64,000 nucleotides of DNA from contig NZ_JARADB010000006.1 in assembly GCF_028765165.1 (NCBI RefSeq), positions 236,689 to 300,688 on the forward strand, given 5' to 3'. The position numbers and the translations under genes were made by a program. Each line of letters opens with the position of its first letter. The first letter of the stretch is position 1. Of this stretch, positions 8,804 to 17,808 are shown piece after piece. Source of the DNA: Paenibacillus sp. MAHUQ-63 (lineage in GTDB: Bacteria; Bacillota; Bacilli; Paenibacillales; NBRC-103111). The notes under the pieces were generated by a model. The model did not search any database. It saw only the letters and a list, made by a program, of their open reading frames with translations, and was not told the DNA's origin.

Positions 8804-9004
8804 GCATGGAAAGCGGCAAGGTGACTTGTTGAGGGATGGATAGTTATAGTATTCTTTTATAAATAAAAAATGCTGCTGGTAACTGGCGTACATGCTGTAG
8901 CATAAACTGATAATAACGGCTGAAGGAATGCAGCGGCTTATTAACCAGCTATATACGATACATAATCAAAGAAGCCAGCAAGAGCACGATGAGGGGGCAA
9001 GCGA

Positions 9005-10324
9005 ATGAACAACATACGAAAATACCGGCCCGGCGAGGCCGCTTCCTCTAAAGTGAGCGAAGAACGGGATGAATTTGAACGGGATTACGCCAGGCTGATC
9101 CAATCTCCGACGTTTCGGCGTCTTCAAGGCAAGTCGCAAGTGTTTGGCGCCGGCTCCGGCGACTATTACCGGACACGGCTGACGCATTCGCTGGAGGTGG
9201 CCCAAATTGCCAGGGAAGTAGCGAAGCGACTGGAGCGGACGAACCCTTTTCTGCAAAAGAGAGAGCATCCGGGACTTATCATTGACCCTACCGTGGTGGA
9301 ATGCGCGTCCATTGCCCACGACTTCGGACATCCGCCATTCGGGCACAAAGGGGAAGAAGTACTCAACCATATTCTGATGAAGGACCACGGATTGAAATAT
9401 GAGGGCAACGCGCAGAACTTCCGCATCTTGATGTTCCTCGAGAAGCGGGCGGGCAGCGAAAGCGGGCTCGATCTCACGGCCGCCGTGCTGCTCGGCATTA
9501 ACAAGTATCCGTTCCTGCTGGAAGAGGAAGGAAGGCTCAAGGGGGTCTATGCTTCCGAATGGGAGATCATCCGCGAGCTTCGGCACCAGTGGCAGATGCC
9601 TGAGGGCTGCTCTACGCTGGAAGCACAGCTGATGGATTTATGCGACGATATCGCATACTCGACGCATGACATCGAAGACGGGATCCGCGCGGGCAAAATC
9701 CAGATGAACGCTACATTCTTCGAGGATCAGAGGCTCATCCGGCATTTGGTGATGGAAATTCTGAACGACCCCAACAAGCACAAATTCGGTTGGGAACAGA
9801 TCGATATCGAGAAGATGGTCCGGCAAGTGCTGACGGATTACCTCGAGCAATGGCAGCAAATTTTTGCTGAGTGCAACCGGGAGGAGTCCCGCACGCGCAG
9901 GGAGATGAAGGCGCGCTGGGTAAGCTCCTTCGCCAGCCGGCTGGACATTCTCGACGATGCCGAACGGGGCTGGAAGAAGGTCGCGCTCGTGAAAGACGGT
10001 GCGGAGGATATGAATCTGCTGCGGACGATGGAAATTTTGAAGAAGCTGGCGTGGGTTACGTTGATCAAGGATTTCCGAGTCCTGCGTCTGCAGAAACGCA
10101 GCGAGATCATCGTCGAACGCTTATGGGAAAGCTTCATCGATCAGGATCGCGGCATGTGGATCATTCCGCCGGATTGGATCGACAGCTACGAACGCCGTAA
10201 GGGCAGTTGGAGCTGGCCGCGCTTCGTCGCCGATTATATCTCCGGCATGACTGACGCCTATGCGGAGAAGGTGTATGCGGAGCTGTTCGCGAGCAAGTCG
10301 GGTTCGATTTATGAAATGGACTAA
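9005..10324 (+). CDS. dNTP triphosphohydrolase (dGTPase family, HD domain)
   Basis: 439 residues. It hydrolyses deoxynucleoside triphosphates to the nucleoside and triphosphate, so acting on the cytoplasmic dNTP pool. The N-terminal QSPTFRRLQGKSQVF and RTRLTHSLEVAQIARE (His61) motifs are typical. So are the HD pair His105-Asp106 in SIAHDFGHPPFGHKGE and the metal-completing CDDIAYSTHDIEDGI. ATG 9005 follows GAGGGGGC. Substrate preference is not readable; homologues need allosteric nucleotides. Confidence 0.9.
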   Translation: MNNIRKYRPGEAASSKVSEERDEFERDYARLIQSPTFRRLQGKSQVFGAGSGDYYRTRLTHSLEVAQIAREVAKRLERTNPFLQKREHPGLIIDPTVVECASIAHDFGHPPFGHKGEEVLNHILMKDHGLKYEGNAQNFRILMFLEKRAGSESGLDLTAAVLLGINKYPFLLEEEGRLKGVYASEWEIIRELRHQWQMPEGCSTLEAQLMDLCDDIAYSTHDIEDGIRAGKIQMNATFFEDQRLIRHLVMEILNDPNKHKFGWEQIDIEKMVRQVLTDYLEQWQQIFAECNREESRTRREMKARWVSSFASRLDILDDAERGWKKVALVKDGAEDMNLLRTMEILKKLAWVTLIKDFRVLRLQKRSEIIVERLWESFIDQDRGMWIIPPDWIDSYERRKGSWSWPRFVADYISGMTDAYAEKVYAELFASKSGSIYEMD

Positions 10325-10347
10325 AGGGCGGAATCGGATGTCCGCAA

Positions 10348-10381
10348 AAAAAATATCGACCCCGCAAGGGGTCGATTTTAT
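10348..10381. terminator. Bidirectional terminator between convergent genes
   Basis: ATCGACCCC-GCAA-GGGGTCGAT stem flanked by an A-run on the left and T's on the right. It can serve the dNTPase gene (+) and the hydrolase gene (-). Confidence 0.85.
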
Positions 10382-11397
10382 AGGGAGGAGGGAATACCGG
10401 ATGAATGGACGGCAGCCGGGGCTGGCGTCGATAACCCGTTCAGGAAGCTGAGCGTCGTGCTTACATATTTCTTCGGTTCTGCGCGGTACAGCAGCTCATG
10501 CTGCGCTTTGGGAATGATCCACAGCTTCGACTGCGCATCATGCTGTACTTTGAAAATGTCCTCTACCATTTCGTAAGGAGCCTTGGAATCCTCGGTCCCA
10601 TGAATGAAATAGATGGGCATGGAGTAATCGGTTGATGTCACCTTCTTATACGGAACTTCGCGCAAGCTCACGCCGTTCAATAGCGGAAAGAATAAGCGAA
10701 CGAGCGGGAGAGACGGGAATTTCGGTACGTTCACGACTTGCTTCATATTGTGATAGAGCGTATCCGGATTCAGCATGAAGGTGCTGTCCAGAATCATCCC
10801 TGAAATATCGGATCCTTGTTGGAGAGCGGCTTGAAGCGCAGTTCCTGCTCCCATGGAGAAGCCCCAGATATAGATCGGTCCGTCGGATAAGTGTTTCACA
10901 TATTGGATGGCGCCCAGCAGCTCTTGTGATTCCTGGATGCCGCCGGTCATGATCCGTTCGTTGCCCGGCTGGACATAGCCGTAATCGAACATGAGCACAT
11001 TATAGCTCTGCATATGAAGCTCGCGGGCCAAATTGTAGAGCGGAACCCATAGCTCTTCGCGATTGCCTCCGTAACCGTGGGAGAAAATGACGGTCTTATT
11101 GGATTGGGCTGGAATGAACCAACCGTCCAAATGGGAAGTGCCGTTCAAGCTAGGGAACGTGATACTGCTGTACGGAAGCCCGACAGCTCGCATCGGATCG
11201 GAATGCAGCGGATCGATATGCGGCCGCGCCAGCGTCCACGCAATATAGGCATGAAAGGCAAGCAGCAGCGACATGCATAAGGTTAAGATTGAGATCAGGA
11301 TGGTGAGAATCAGCCTTCTTTTGCGTACAATCGGACGGGTAACGACCTGATCTAATGTAGGTTGAATTGAGCCAGGGGATAGTGATGTTGATGGCAT
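10378..11397 (-). CDS. Membrane-anchored alpha/beta hydrolase
   Basis: 339 residues. A basic N-terminus and one transmembrane helix (about 29-55) anchor a serine-hydrolase domain. The oxyanion-loop motif HGYGGNRE is at 107-114 and the nucleophile elbow GFSMGAG puts Ser181 as nucleophile. A later Asp in HGTEDSKAP and His in KAQHELLY complete a plausible triad. It resembles the BEM46/YqkD-type 'extracellular-facing hydrolase' group. The substrate is unknown. The ribosome site GGAGGGAGGG is well placed before the ATG. The gene is divergent from iclR, sharing a ~310-base spacer. Confidence 0.85.
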   Translation of the reverse strand: MPSTSLSPGSIQPTLDQVVTRPIVRKRRLILTILISILTLCMSLLLAFHAYIAWTLARPHIDPLHSDPMRAVGLPYSSITFPSLNGTSHLDGWFIPAQSNKTVIFSHGYGGNREELWVPLYNLARELHMQSYNVLMFDYGYVQPGNERIMTGGIQESQELLGAIQYVKHLSDGPIYIWGFSMGAGTALQAALQQGSDISGMILDSTFMLNPDTLYHNMKQVVNVPKFPSLPLVRLFFPLLNGVSLREVPYKKVTSTDYSMPIYFIHGTEDSKAPYEMVEDIFKVQHDAQSKLWIIPKAQHELLYRAEPKKYVSTTLSFLNGLSTPAPAAVHSSGIPSSL

Positions 11398-11644
11398 CGC
11401 AGCACCCTCCCTCCATAGAATTAGTGTGGTTAAATCAGCTGCTCTGGGGTGATATCGGGAGAATGTTAAAATTATCTAAAAATTCAGATAAGTAATGTAT
11501 TATCTTTATCTTATTCTGAATGCGCTTTCAAGTCAATGAGGGTGCGGGAAATGTAAAGCCCTTGTAATCGTTCTGTAACAATGGAAGAAACAGATGTTTG
11601 ACCTTTACGCCCGTATGTAGTTTGGTTATACTAGATATAACTGG

Positions 11645-11661
11645 GTTTCATATAGTGAAAC
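11645..11661. promoter_or_regulatory. Perfect inverted repeat, probable IclR-type operator
   Basis: GTTTCATATAGTGAAAC: half-sites GTTTCA and TGAAAC separated by 5 bases, 51 bases before the iclR start. A related half-site, CATACAGTGAAA (11688-11699), follows at 39 bases spacing. The same 17-mer with one change in the spacer occurs in front of acnA (17792-17808). This suggests autoregulation by the IclR protein. It also lies in the spacer shared with the divergent hydrolase gene. Confidence 0.65.
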
Positions 11662-11711
11662 ATCATATGGGTTTACATGGCTGGAAACATACAGTGAAAG
11701 TGGTGGTAGTC

Positions 11712-12455
11712 ATGGAAGATAGCAAGCTGACCGTACGTGCAGTTGAGCGTGCTTTAGATATTATGCTCTGTTTTACCGGGGCGACCGAGCTGACATTGAC
11801 GGAGATTGCAAGCCGTGTGGAGTTACATAAAAGTACGGTGCACCGCCTCTTGGCTTCGCTGGAAGGCAAGGGCTTCGTGATGCGCGACGCCGCCACGGAT
11901 AAGTACCGGCTCGGTTATCGTCTATGGGAGCTGTCCGCCAACCTCTCCAAGGAGGGCGACCCCGGCATCATCCTGCTGCCGGAAATGGAACGGCTGCGCG
12001 ATCTCCTCGGAGAGACGATCTCGTTGTATGTGCAGGACGGCCTGGAGCGGATTCGCATCCAAGCCGTGCAGAGCACGCACGCCATTCGCCGCGTCGCCCC
12101 TGTCGGGGCGCGAATGCCGCTCTACGTCGGCGCCTCGAGCAAGGTGCTCGTCGCCTTCGCGGAACCCTCGCTGCAGCAGCAGCTGCTGGCCTCGGCCGAT
12201 TGGCCGGCCGGGCTTGACCAGCAGGCGTTCCTGCTGCAGCTCAGCGAAACGAAACGCGCCGGCTTCGCTACGAGCGTGGAAGAGCGCGAGCCCGGTGCGG
12301 CGGCGGTGGCCGCACCGATCTTGGACCACGGCGGCCGGCTTGTCGCCGCTCTCGCGGTTTCCGGTCCAGCGAACCGGCTGACGCTGGAGGAAATGCAAGC
12401 GCAGGCGCCTCTTATTATGGAGGCGGCGCGGCGCATGGGCACGATGCTGCGTTAG
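11712..12455 (+). CDS. IclR-family transcriptional regulator
   Basis: 247 residues. The winged helix is at about 1-65 (LTEIASRVELHKSTVHRLLASLEGKGFV), and the IclR effector-binding domain runs from about 80 to 245 (MERLRDLLGETISLYV...). The family binds small carboxylic or aromatic metabolites. Start ATG 11712 is chosen because it gives the usual family length; the ribosome site GTGGTGG is weak, and a 285-residue extension to 11598 would run through the palindromic operator. Likely targets are itself and aconitase, from shared palindromes. Confidence 0.88.
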   Translation: MEDSKLTVRAVERALDIMLCFTGATELTLTEIASRVELHKSTVHRLLASLEGKGFVMRDAATDKYRLGYRLWELSANLSKEGDPGIILLPEMERLRDLLGETISLYVQDGLERIRIQAVQSTHAIRRVAPVGARMPLYVGASSKVLVAFAEPSLQQQLLASADWPAGLDQQAFLLQLSETKRAGFATSVEEREPGAAAVAAPILDHGGRLVAALAVSGPANRLTLEEMQAQAPLIMEAARRMGTMLR

Positions 12456-12475
12456 GGCAGCATCGTTGCAGAATC

Positions 12476-12508
12476 ACCCCTATCCGGGTCATGGATAGGG
12501 GATTTTTT
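12476..12508 (+). terminator. Intrinsic terminator of iclR-family gene
   Basis: CCCCTATCC / GGATAGGGG stem, 7-base loop, then ATTTTTT. Confidence 0.85.
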
Positions 12509-12552
12509 GCTTCCCGGAGGCTCATACTAGAAGACGGAAGGGAGTGGCGCGT

Positions 12553-13605
12553 ATGAAGAAGACCGCCTCGATGCTGGCGATCTGGATCAGTCTCGCCAGC
12601 AATATTGTGCTTACAGCGATCAAGATTGCGGTAGGCCTTTTGTTCAACAGCCAGGTGCTTGTCGCTGACGGCATTCACAATGCCGGAGACGTCATCGCGA
12701 CGGCGACGGCGTACAGCTCCATGCGCGTATCGAATAAGCCGGCGGATGTCGAGCATCCCTACGGCCACGGGAAAGCCGAGGTGCTCGGCGCCTTCATCGT
12801 GGCGATCATTTTGGCCGGGGCTGCGATTTATATGGGGTATCATTCGATTCATGCGCTTTTCGAGCCTGCGGGCGAGGCGCATTTGATTGCATTTATCGCG
12901 GCTCTCATATCGCTCATCTCCAAGCAAATCCTTTATGTGTACACCATGCGCGTCGGCCGCCGCCTTAACAGCAAAGGATTAATCGCCACGGCTTACGATC
13001 ATTTGGCCGATGTGTATGCCTCCATCGCTGCTTCGGTCGGGATTGGCTTAGCGCTGATCGGCGACCGCTGGGGGTATGGGTTCCTGGCTTACGGGGATCC
13101 TGTCGCCGGGATTATCGTGTCCTTCCTGGTGCTGAAGCTGGCGTACGAAATGGGCCGAGAATCGTTCGATATTCTAATGGAGCGCAGCGTGAATATGGAG
13201 CAAATCCGGCAGTATGAGACGCAGATTCGGTCCGTCCCGGAGATTAAGCGCATCGACCGTTTGCGGGCACGCGAGCACGGTCACTATATCCTGGTCGATG
13301 CCAGACTCGGCGTCCCCGGCAGGCTGACGATTCAGGAAGGGCATGATATTTCCCGTCTGATCAAGCACAAAATTATGAGCGCTCATTCCGAGGTGGATGA
13401 GGTGCTCGTGCATTTCAATCCTTGGTATGCGGATGGTGATCCGCAAGCAGGCTCCGGTCCCGGCCTCAGCCCAAGCCTCGGCCCAAGCCTCGGCCCAAGC
13501 TCCAGCCCCGGCCCCAATCCAAGGTCCAGCCCAAGCTCCAACCCCGACTCTGCGGCTTCCTCCTCAGCCATGGAGGGCTCTGACGAAGAAAAGAGGCTGC
13601 ACTGA
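12553..13605 (+). CDS. Cation diffusion facilitator (metal efflux)
   Basis: 350 residues. Six-helix CDF exporter (about 8-200) plus a C-terminal metal-sensing domain (about 205-292). Helix-2 metal residues are His42 and Asp46 (DGIHNAGD), the histidine motif HPYGHGKAE is at 68-76, and helix 5 carries Asp149 and Asp153 (YDHLADVY). The HxxxD plus DxxxD pairing does not clearly say zinc, iron or manganese. The last ~55 residues are a low-complexity Ser/Pro/Gly tail (PSLGPS-type repeats) not found in the family core. ATG 12553 follows GGAAGGGAGTG; a GTG at 12544 lies within that site. Confidence 0.88.
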   Translation: MKKTASMLAIWISLASNIVLTAIKIAVGLLFNSQVLVADGIHNAGDVIATATAYSSMRVSNKPADVEHPYGHGKAEVLGAFIVAIILAGAAIYMGYHSIHALFEPAGEAHLIAFIAALISLISKQILYVYTMRVGRRLNSKGLIATAYDHLADVYASIAASVGIGLALIGDRWGYGFLAYGDPVAGIIVSFLVLKLAYEMGRESFDILMERSVNMEQIRQYETQIRSVPEIKRIDRLRAREHGHYILVDARLGVPGRLTIQEGHDISRLIKHKIMSAHSEVDEVLVHFNPWYADGDPQAGSGPGLSPSLGPSLGPSSSPGPNPRSSPSSNPDSAASSSAMEGSDEEKRLH

Positions 13606-13630
13606 TCCGAAGATCAGGCTGCCTCTTTGT
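13589..13630 (+). terminator. Intrinsic terminator overlapping the CDF stop codon
   Basis: AAAGAGGC...CTGATC-CGAA-GATCAG...GCCTCTTT stem. The TGA stop (13603-13605) lies in the left arm. The sequence continues with few T's. Confidence 0.7.
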
Positions 13631-13662
13631 TTGGGGTTTGGGGGGATTGCTGATGTGATGGC

Positions 13663-14322
13663 TTATTTCGCGAAAATATGATTCCCGATCTGCACGGTCT
13701 GCGGACGCGACCAGATCCACGAGCTTGTCGCTGTTTGCGGGTTGAAGTAGTACAGAGCGCCTTTGGTCGGATCCCAGCCTCTCACAGCGTCCTGGGCTGC
13801 CAGGTAAGCGGTTCTGTCCGGCGTTAGCCAATACTGGCCATCGTCGACCGCGGTAAAGGCACCAGGTTGAAAAGCGATTTCCGTAATCGTATTCGGAAAC
13901 TGTGAAGATTGAAGCCGGTTCATAATAACGGCGCCGACGGCAACTTGCCCTTCATAAGATTCCCCGCGTGCTTCGCTATAGATGAGTTTCGCGAGAATAT
14001 CAAGCTCTGCCCGGTTCGCCGAGAAGTCGTACAGGGCGTTCCATGTATCTAAACCGGTAATGCCATCCGGCGTTAATCCGTAGTTGCTTTGGAAATTTCG
14101 AACAGCTTGCGTCGTGCTTTCCCCATATATGCCATCCATCGGCTTGGAATAGTAGCCGAGCATTTTCAGACGGAATTGAAGATCCCATACATCCCCATTT
14201 TGGCTTCCTCGTTTTAAAACCGCTGTTGCCGCGTAGGTGGTTTGCGTATAACTGCCAAGTGCAGAAGTAACACCAATTGCCGCGAACAGCATGACGAGGA
14301 TGAACCTTTGTAATGATTTCAT
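13663..14322 (-). CDS. SleB-like cell wall hydrolase with peptidoglycan-binding domain
   Basis: 219 residues. A Sec signal peptide (about 1-32, ending near TYA-A) precedes a peptidoglycan-binding domain (about 38-95: LQFRLKMLGYYSKPMDGIYGESTTQAVRNFQ). The Hydrolase_2/SleB domain follows (about 105-219). The likely catalytic Glu is in LIYSEARGE, followed by GQVAVGAVIMNR. This layout matches spore cortex-lytic enzymes, acting in germination, but vegetative paralogues exist in Paenibacillus. Three consecutive ATGs occur; the third (14322) has the best spacing to AAAGGAG. Confidence 0.88.
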   Translation of the reverse strand: MKSLQRFILVMLFAAIGVTSALGSYTQTTYAATAVLKRGSQNGDVWDLQFRLKMLGYYSKPMDGIYGESTTQAVRNFQSNYGLTPDGITGLDTWNALYDFSANRAELDILAKLIYSEARGESYEGQVAVGAVIMNRLQSSQFPNTITEIAFQPGAFTAVDDGQYWLTPDRTAYLAAQDAVRGWDPTKGALYYFNPQTATSSWIWSRPQTVQIGNHIFAK

Positions 14323-14628
14323 CATCATCTCTCCTTTCGCTTTCCTAATTATAGGCACGGGATTGTAGGGGGCTCAACCCACATTTATTGGAAATGTGTC
14401 CCAAACATGCGGTACGACTGGGTTTATCGGACTTTTTGAAAGCGGATTCATTCTCGCGCGTTAACACTTCTTTTGGGAATGGATGGAAGTCTGGGGGGCC
14501 GAAAGCAATCTGTCCGTATGGATGGGGGAGTGGAAATACGCCCCTGAGGTTCCATTTGACGCTTGGCGTTTTTGCAGGATTCCACCGCCGCGGTACTGAA
14601 ACGGGGCAAACCTCCTCTCGAGCAAGCC

Positions 14629-14815
14629 GTAACAGGAATTCCTCCAGTTAATTCAGCGAGATAGGGCCCCTGTGGGCATGATAACGGGAAATACTCCAGT
14701 TAATTCTGAGAAAAGTGGCGTGCTAGCCGTTTCAACAGTTATTTTAACTGGAGTTATTCCCGCTATTAGCCTCAGGAGCCGAAGAATCGATGGAATAGCT
14801 GGAGTATTTCCATTT
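14629..14815. repeat. Cluster of inverted and direct CTCCAGTTA repeats
   Basis: Arms 14681-14703 and 14744-14766 are 23 bases each and nearly perfect inverted copies (about 3 mismatches), separated by 40 bases. Extra copies of the CTCCAGTTAATTC half lie near 14641. A CTGGAGTATTTCC half lies near 14793. The whole stretch from 14323 to 14991 holds no convincing gene; ORFs there are shadows. Confidence 0.75.
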
Positions 14816-14991
14816 ACGGCAGCCTAGCCGAAGAGAGCTCGGCAATTCTCGCGAAAGCGGATGAGAGTTCGAGTTCGGATTGGTGTTGTACCGAAACTGA
14901 CATGCAGCAGTTGAGCTTGCTGAACCGCACCGAGGCAGAGAGCCGCTGCTACACTTGTTATGTATGCAGGCCGCGGCCGCCCGCCCAAACG

Positions 14992-15027
14992 CAAAAAAAC
15001 CGACAGAGCGAATCGCCCTGTCGGTTA
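14992..15027 (-). terminator. Intrinsic terminator of acnA
   Basis: Read on the minus strand: AACCGACAG stem with a GCGATTCGC inner section, followed by a run of T's (A-run at 14993-14999 on plus). Confidence 0.85.
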
Positions 15028-15038
15028 TCCTTATGCTA

Positions 15039-17756
15039 TTAGTTCTTCTCAGCCAAAATTTGGCGAAGAACAGTTTGCAGAATACCGCCGTTACGGTAGT
15101 AGTCCACATCAACCAAGCTGTCCAGACGAACAAGCACGTTGAAGTCGAAAGTTGTTCCGTCTTCGCGAGTTGCCGTTACTTTTACAGTCGAACCTGGTTG
15201 AACGTCGTTGCTCAGACCTGTGATATCGAACGTTTCGCGGCCTGTGATACCGAGTGTTTTCCAGCTAGTTCCGTCAAGGAACTGCAGCGGAAGAACGCCC
15301 ATACCGACAAGGTTACTGCGGTGAATACGCTCGAAGCTTTCAGCGATAACGGCTTTCACGCCGAGCAGGAACGTACCTTTTGCCGCCCAGTCACGGGAGC
15401 TTCCGGTTCCGTACTCTTTACCAGCGATAACGACGAGGTTCTGGCCGTTCTCTTGATATTTCATGGATGCATCGTAGATGGACTCCACTTCGCCAGTTGG
15501 CAGGTAAGTCGTTACGCCGCCTTCTGTTCCTGGTGCCACTTGGTTACGAATACGGATGTTCGCGAACGTTCCGCGCATCATCACTTCGTGGTTACCGCGG
15601 CGGGAACCGTAGGAGTTGAAGTCTTCTCTTTTTACACCATGATCGATCAAGTATTTGCCAGCCGGGCTGTCAACTTTGATGTTACCTGCAGGGGAGATGT
15701 GGTCCGTTGTAACGGAATCGCCCATGAGTGCCAAAGTTTTCGCGCCGCGGATATCAGCGATATCATCCAGAACCGTACCCAGATCCGTGAAGAAAGGAGG
15801 CTCTTGAATGTAAGTGGAGTTCGTGTCGAACTCGTACAGGTCGCCTTCCGGAATAGCGATTTGGTTGAAACGCTCATTCGCACGGAATACGTTGCTGTAT
15901 TTGTCGCGGAACATGTCTGCGCTCATCGCTACGCCAAGAGCTTCTTGAATCTCTTGGTTCGTTGGCCAGATGTCTTTGAGGTAAACTGGTTGATTGCTTT
16001 GGTCGTAGCCGATCGGATCGTTAGCCAAATCAATGTTCACTGTACCTGCAAGAGCATAGGCAACAACGAGTGGAGGGGATCCCAGGTAGTTCGCTTTCAC
16101 TTGAGCATGAACGCGGCCTTCGAAGTTACGGTTACCGGAAATAACAGCAGCTACCGTCATATCGTTGTCAGCGATCGCTTTGCTAACTTCATCCGGAAGC
16201 GGACCGGAGTTACCGATACAAGTTGCGCAGCCGTAACCTGCAACGTGGAAGCCCAGAGCTTCCAGCGGCTCAAGCAAGCCTGCTTTCACCAGGTACTCGG
16301 TAACAACCAAGGAACCAGGTGTCAGGGAGCTTTTCACGAATGCCGGTTTTCTCAAACCGCGAGCTACGGCTTTCTTCGCCACAAGACCTGCACCCAGCAT
16401 AACGCTTGGGTTGGATGTGTTCGTACAGGAAGTGATCGCTGCGATAACAACGGAACCTGTCGTCATTTTCACAGTATCGCCGTTCGGATAGACCACATCG
16501 ACTTGCTCGTTGATTTTCTCTTCAGACAGACCGTATCCGCCTTTGTCGATTGGCGTACGGATGATGGAGTTGAAGGACTCCTTCATGTTCGTAAGCTCAA
16601 CGCGGTCTTGCGGACGCTTAGGACCAGCCAAGCTTGGTACGACGGAACCGAGATCAAGCTCAAGGACATCCGTGAACACAGGATCTGGCGTAGCGTCCGT
16701 ACGGAACATGCCTTGCGCTTTGTAATAAGCTTCTACGAGGGCGATTTGCTCTTCGTCGCGGCCAGTGCCTCTGAGGTAGTTCAGCGTTTCTTGGTCAACT
16801 GGGAAGAAGCCGATGGTTGCGCCGTACTCAGGAGCCATGTTCGCTACAGTTGCACGGTCAGCCAGGGAGATGTTGCTCAGACCAGGACCGAAGAACTCGA
16901 CGAATTTGCCGACTACGCCTTTTTTACGCAAAATTTGCGTTACAGTCAGAGCCAAGTCCGTTGCCGTAGCGCCTTCTGCCAAGTGGCCAGTCAATTTGAA
17001 ACCTACAACGTCCGGTGCAACGAAGTACAACGGTTGGCCAAGCATACCGGCTTCAGCTTCGATACCGCCGACGCCCCAACCTACAACGCCAAGACCGTTG
17101 ATCATCGTTGTATGGGAGTCCGTACCAACCAAGGAATCCGGATATACGACAGTTTCGCCGTCGATTGTTTTGGTAGCTGCAACAGATGCCAAGTACTCCA
17201 AGTTTACTTGGTGAACAATACCTGTTGACGGAGGAACCGCACGGAAATTATCGAACGCAGTTTGCGCCCAACGAAGGAAACGGTAACGCTCTTCGTTTCT
17301 TTCGAATTCTAAGTTAATGTTCGTGTCGAGCGCATCCGGGGATCCGAAAGCGTCAACCATGACAGAGTGGTCGATAACAAGGTCTACAGGAACAAGCGGG
17401 TTGATCCGTTTAGGGTCTCCGCCTTCACGAGCCATTGTCGCACGCATTGCCGCAAGGTCAACGACGACAGGAACGCCTGTGAAGTCCTGAAGAACGATAC
17501 GAGCTGGAATGAAAGGAATTTCTTTGTTGTCATCGCGGCCTTCAGCCCAGCCAGCGATTTGTTTGACGTGGTCGCTTGTAATCGCGCGGCCGTCGAATTG
17601 ACGGATCGCAGCTTCGAGCAATACGCGAATGGAAACAGGAAGATTGCTGATCGTTCCGTGACCTTGGCTTTCGAAGTCAGGAAGACTGTAGTACTGGAAT
17701 GATTTCGTTCCAACAGTTAACTGCTTACGCACAGAAAAAGTGTCCTTATTGGACAT
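15039..17756 (-). CDS. acnA: Aconitate hydratase A
   Basis: 905 residues, the IRP/AcnA type (B. subtilis CitB). It isomerises citrate to isocitrate in the TCA cycle and, when its 4Fe-4S cluster is lost, can bind RNA. Cluster ligands are in SCTNTSNP and GYGCATCIGNSGP. Other core motifs are VGTDSHTTMINGLGVVGWGVGGIEAE, ISGNRNFEGRVH, GDSVTTDHISPAG and YGTGSSRDWAAKG. AAAGGAGG lies 8 bases before the ATG. A palindrome matching the one before the IclR gene lies 36-52 bases upstream. Codon use is that of a highly expressed gene, which creates a long antisense open frame. Confidence 0.96.
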   Translation of the reverse strand: MSNKDTFSVRKQLTVGTKSFQYYSLPDFESQGHGTISNLPVSIRVLLEAAIRQFDGRAITSDHVKQIAGWAEGRDDNKEIPFIPARIVLQDFTGVPVVVDLAAMRATMAREGGDPKRINPLVPVDLVIDHSVMVDAFGSPDALDTNINLEFERNEERYRFLRWAQTAFDNFRAVPPSTGIVHQVNLEYLASVAATKTIDGETVVYPDSLVGTDSHTTMINGLGVVGWGVGGIEAEAGMLGQPLYFVAPDVVGFKLTGHLAEGATATDLALTVTQILRKKGVVGKFVEFFGPGLSNISLADRATVANMAPEYGATIGFFPVDQETLNYLRGTGRDEEQIALVEAYYKAQGMFRTDATPDPVFTDVLELDLGSVVPSLAGPKRPQDRVELTNMKESFNSIIRTPIDKGGYGLSEEKINEQVDVVYPNGDTVKMTTGSVVIAAITSCTNTSNPSVMLGAGLVAKKAVARGLRKPAFVKSSLTPGSLVVTEYLVKAGLLEPLEALGFHVAGYGCATCIGNSGPLPDEVSKAIADNDMTVAAVISGNRNFEGRVHAQVKANYLGSPPLVVAYALAGTVNIDLANDPIGYDQSNQPVYLKDIWPTNQEIQEALGVAMSADMFRDKYSNVFRANERFNQIAIPEGDLYEFDTNSTYIQEPPFFTDLGTVLDDIADIRGAKTLALMGDSVTTDHISPAGNIKVDSPAGKYLIDHGVKREDFNSYGSRRGNHEVMMRGTFANIRIRNQVAPGTEGGVTTYLPTGEVESIYDASMKYQENGQNLVVIAGKEYGTGSSRDWAAKGTFLLGVKAVIAESFERIHRSNLVGMGVLPLQFLDGTSWKTLGITGRETFDITGLSNDVQPGSTVKVTATREDGTTFDFNVLVRLDSLVDVDYYRNGGILQTVLRQILAEKN

Positions 17757-17791
17757 GGGTTATTCCTCCTTTAAATATCTTCATCCATTGC

Positions 17792-17808
17792 GTTTCATCT
17801 AGTGAAAC
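17792..17808. promoter_or_regulatory. Palindrome upstream of acnA, same as iclR operator
   Basis: GTTTCATCTAGTGAAAC: the half-sites GTTTCA / TGAAAC are identical to those at 11645-11661, and only one spacer base differs. A weaker GTTTCGCTGTGA element lies at 17842-17853. It sits in the acnA leader or promoter region. I infer IclR-protein control of aconitase. Confidence 0.6.

Noticed and set aside
14955..17228. 757-codon plus-strand open frame opposite acnA
   Set aside because: It is the antisense shadow of a strongly codon-biased gene. There is no ribosome site, the composition is Cys/Arg/Val-rich, and acnA on the other strand is certain.
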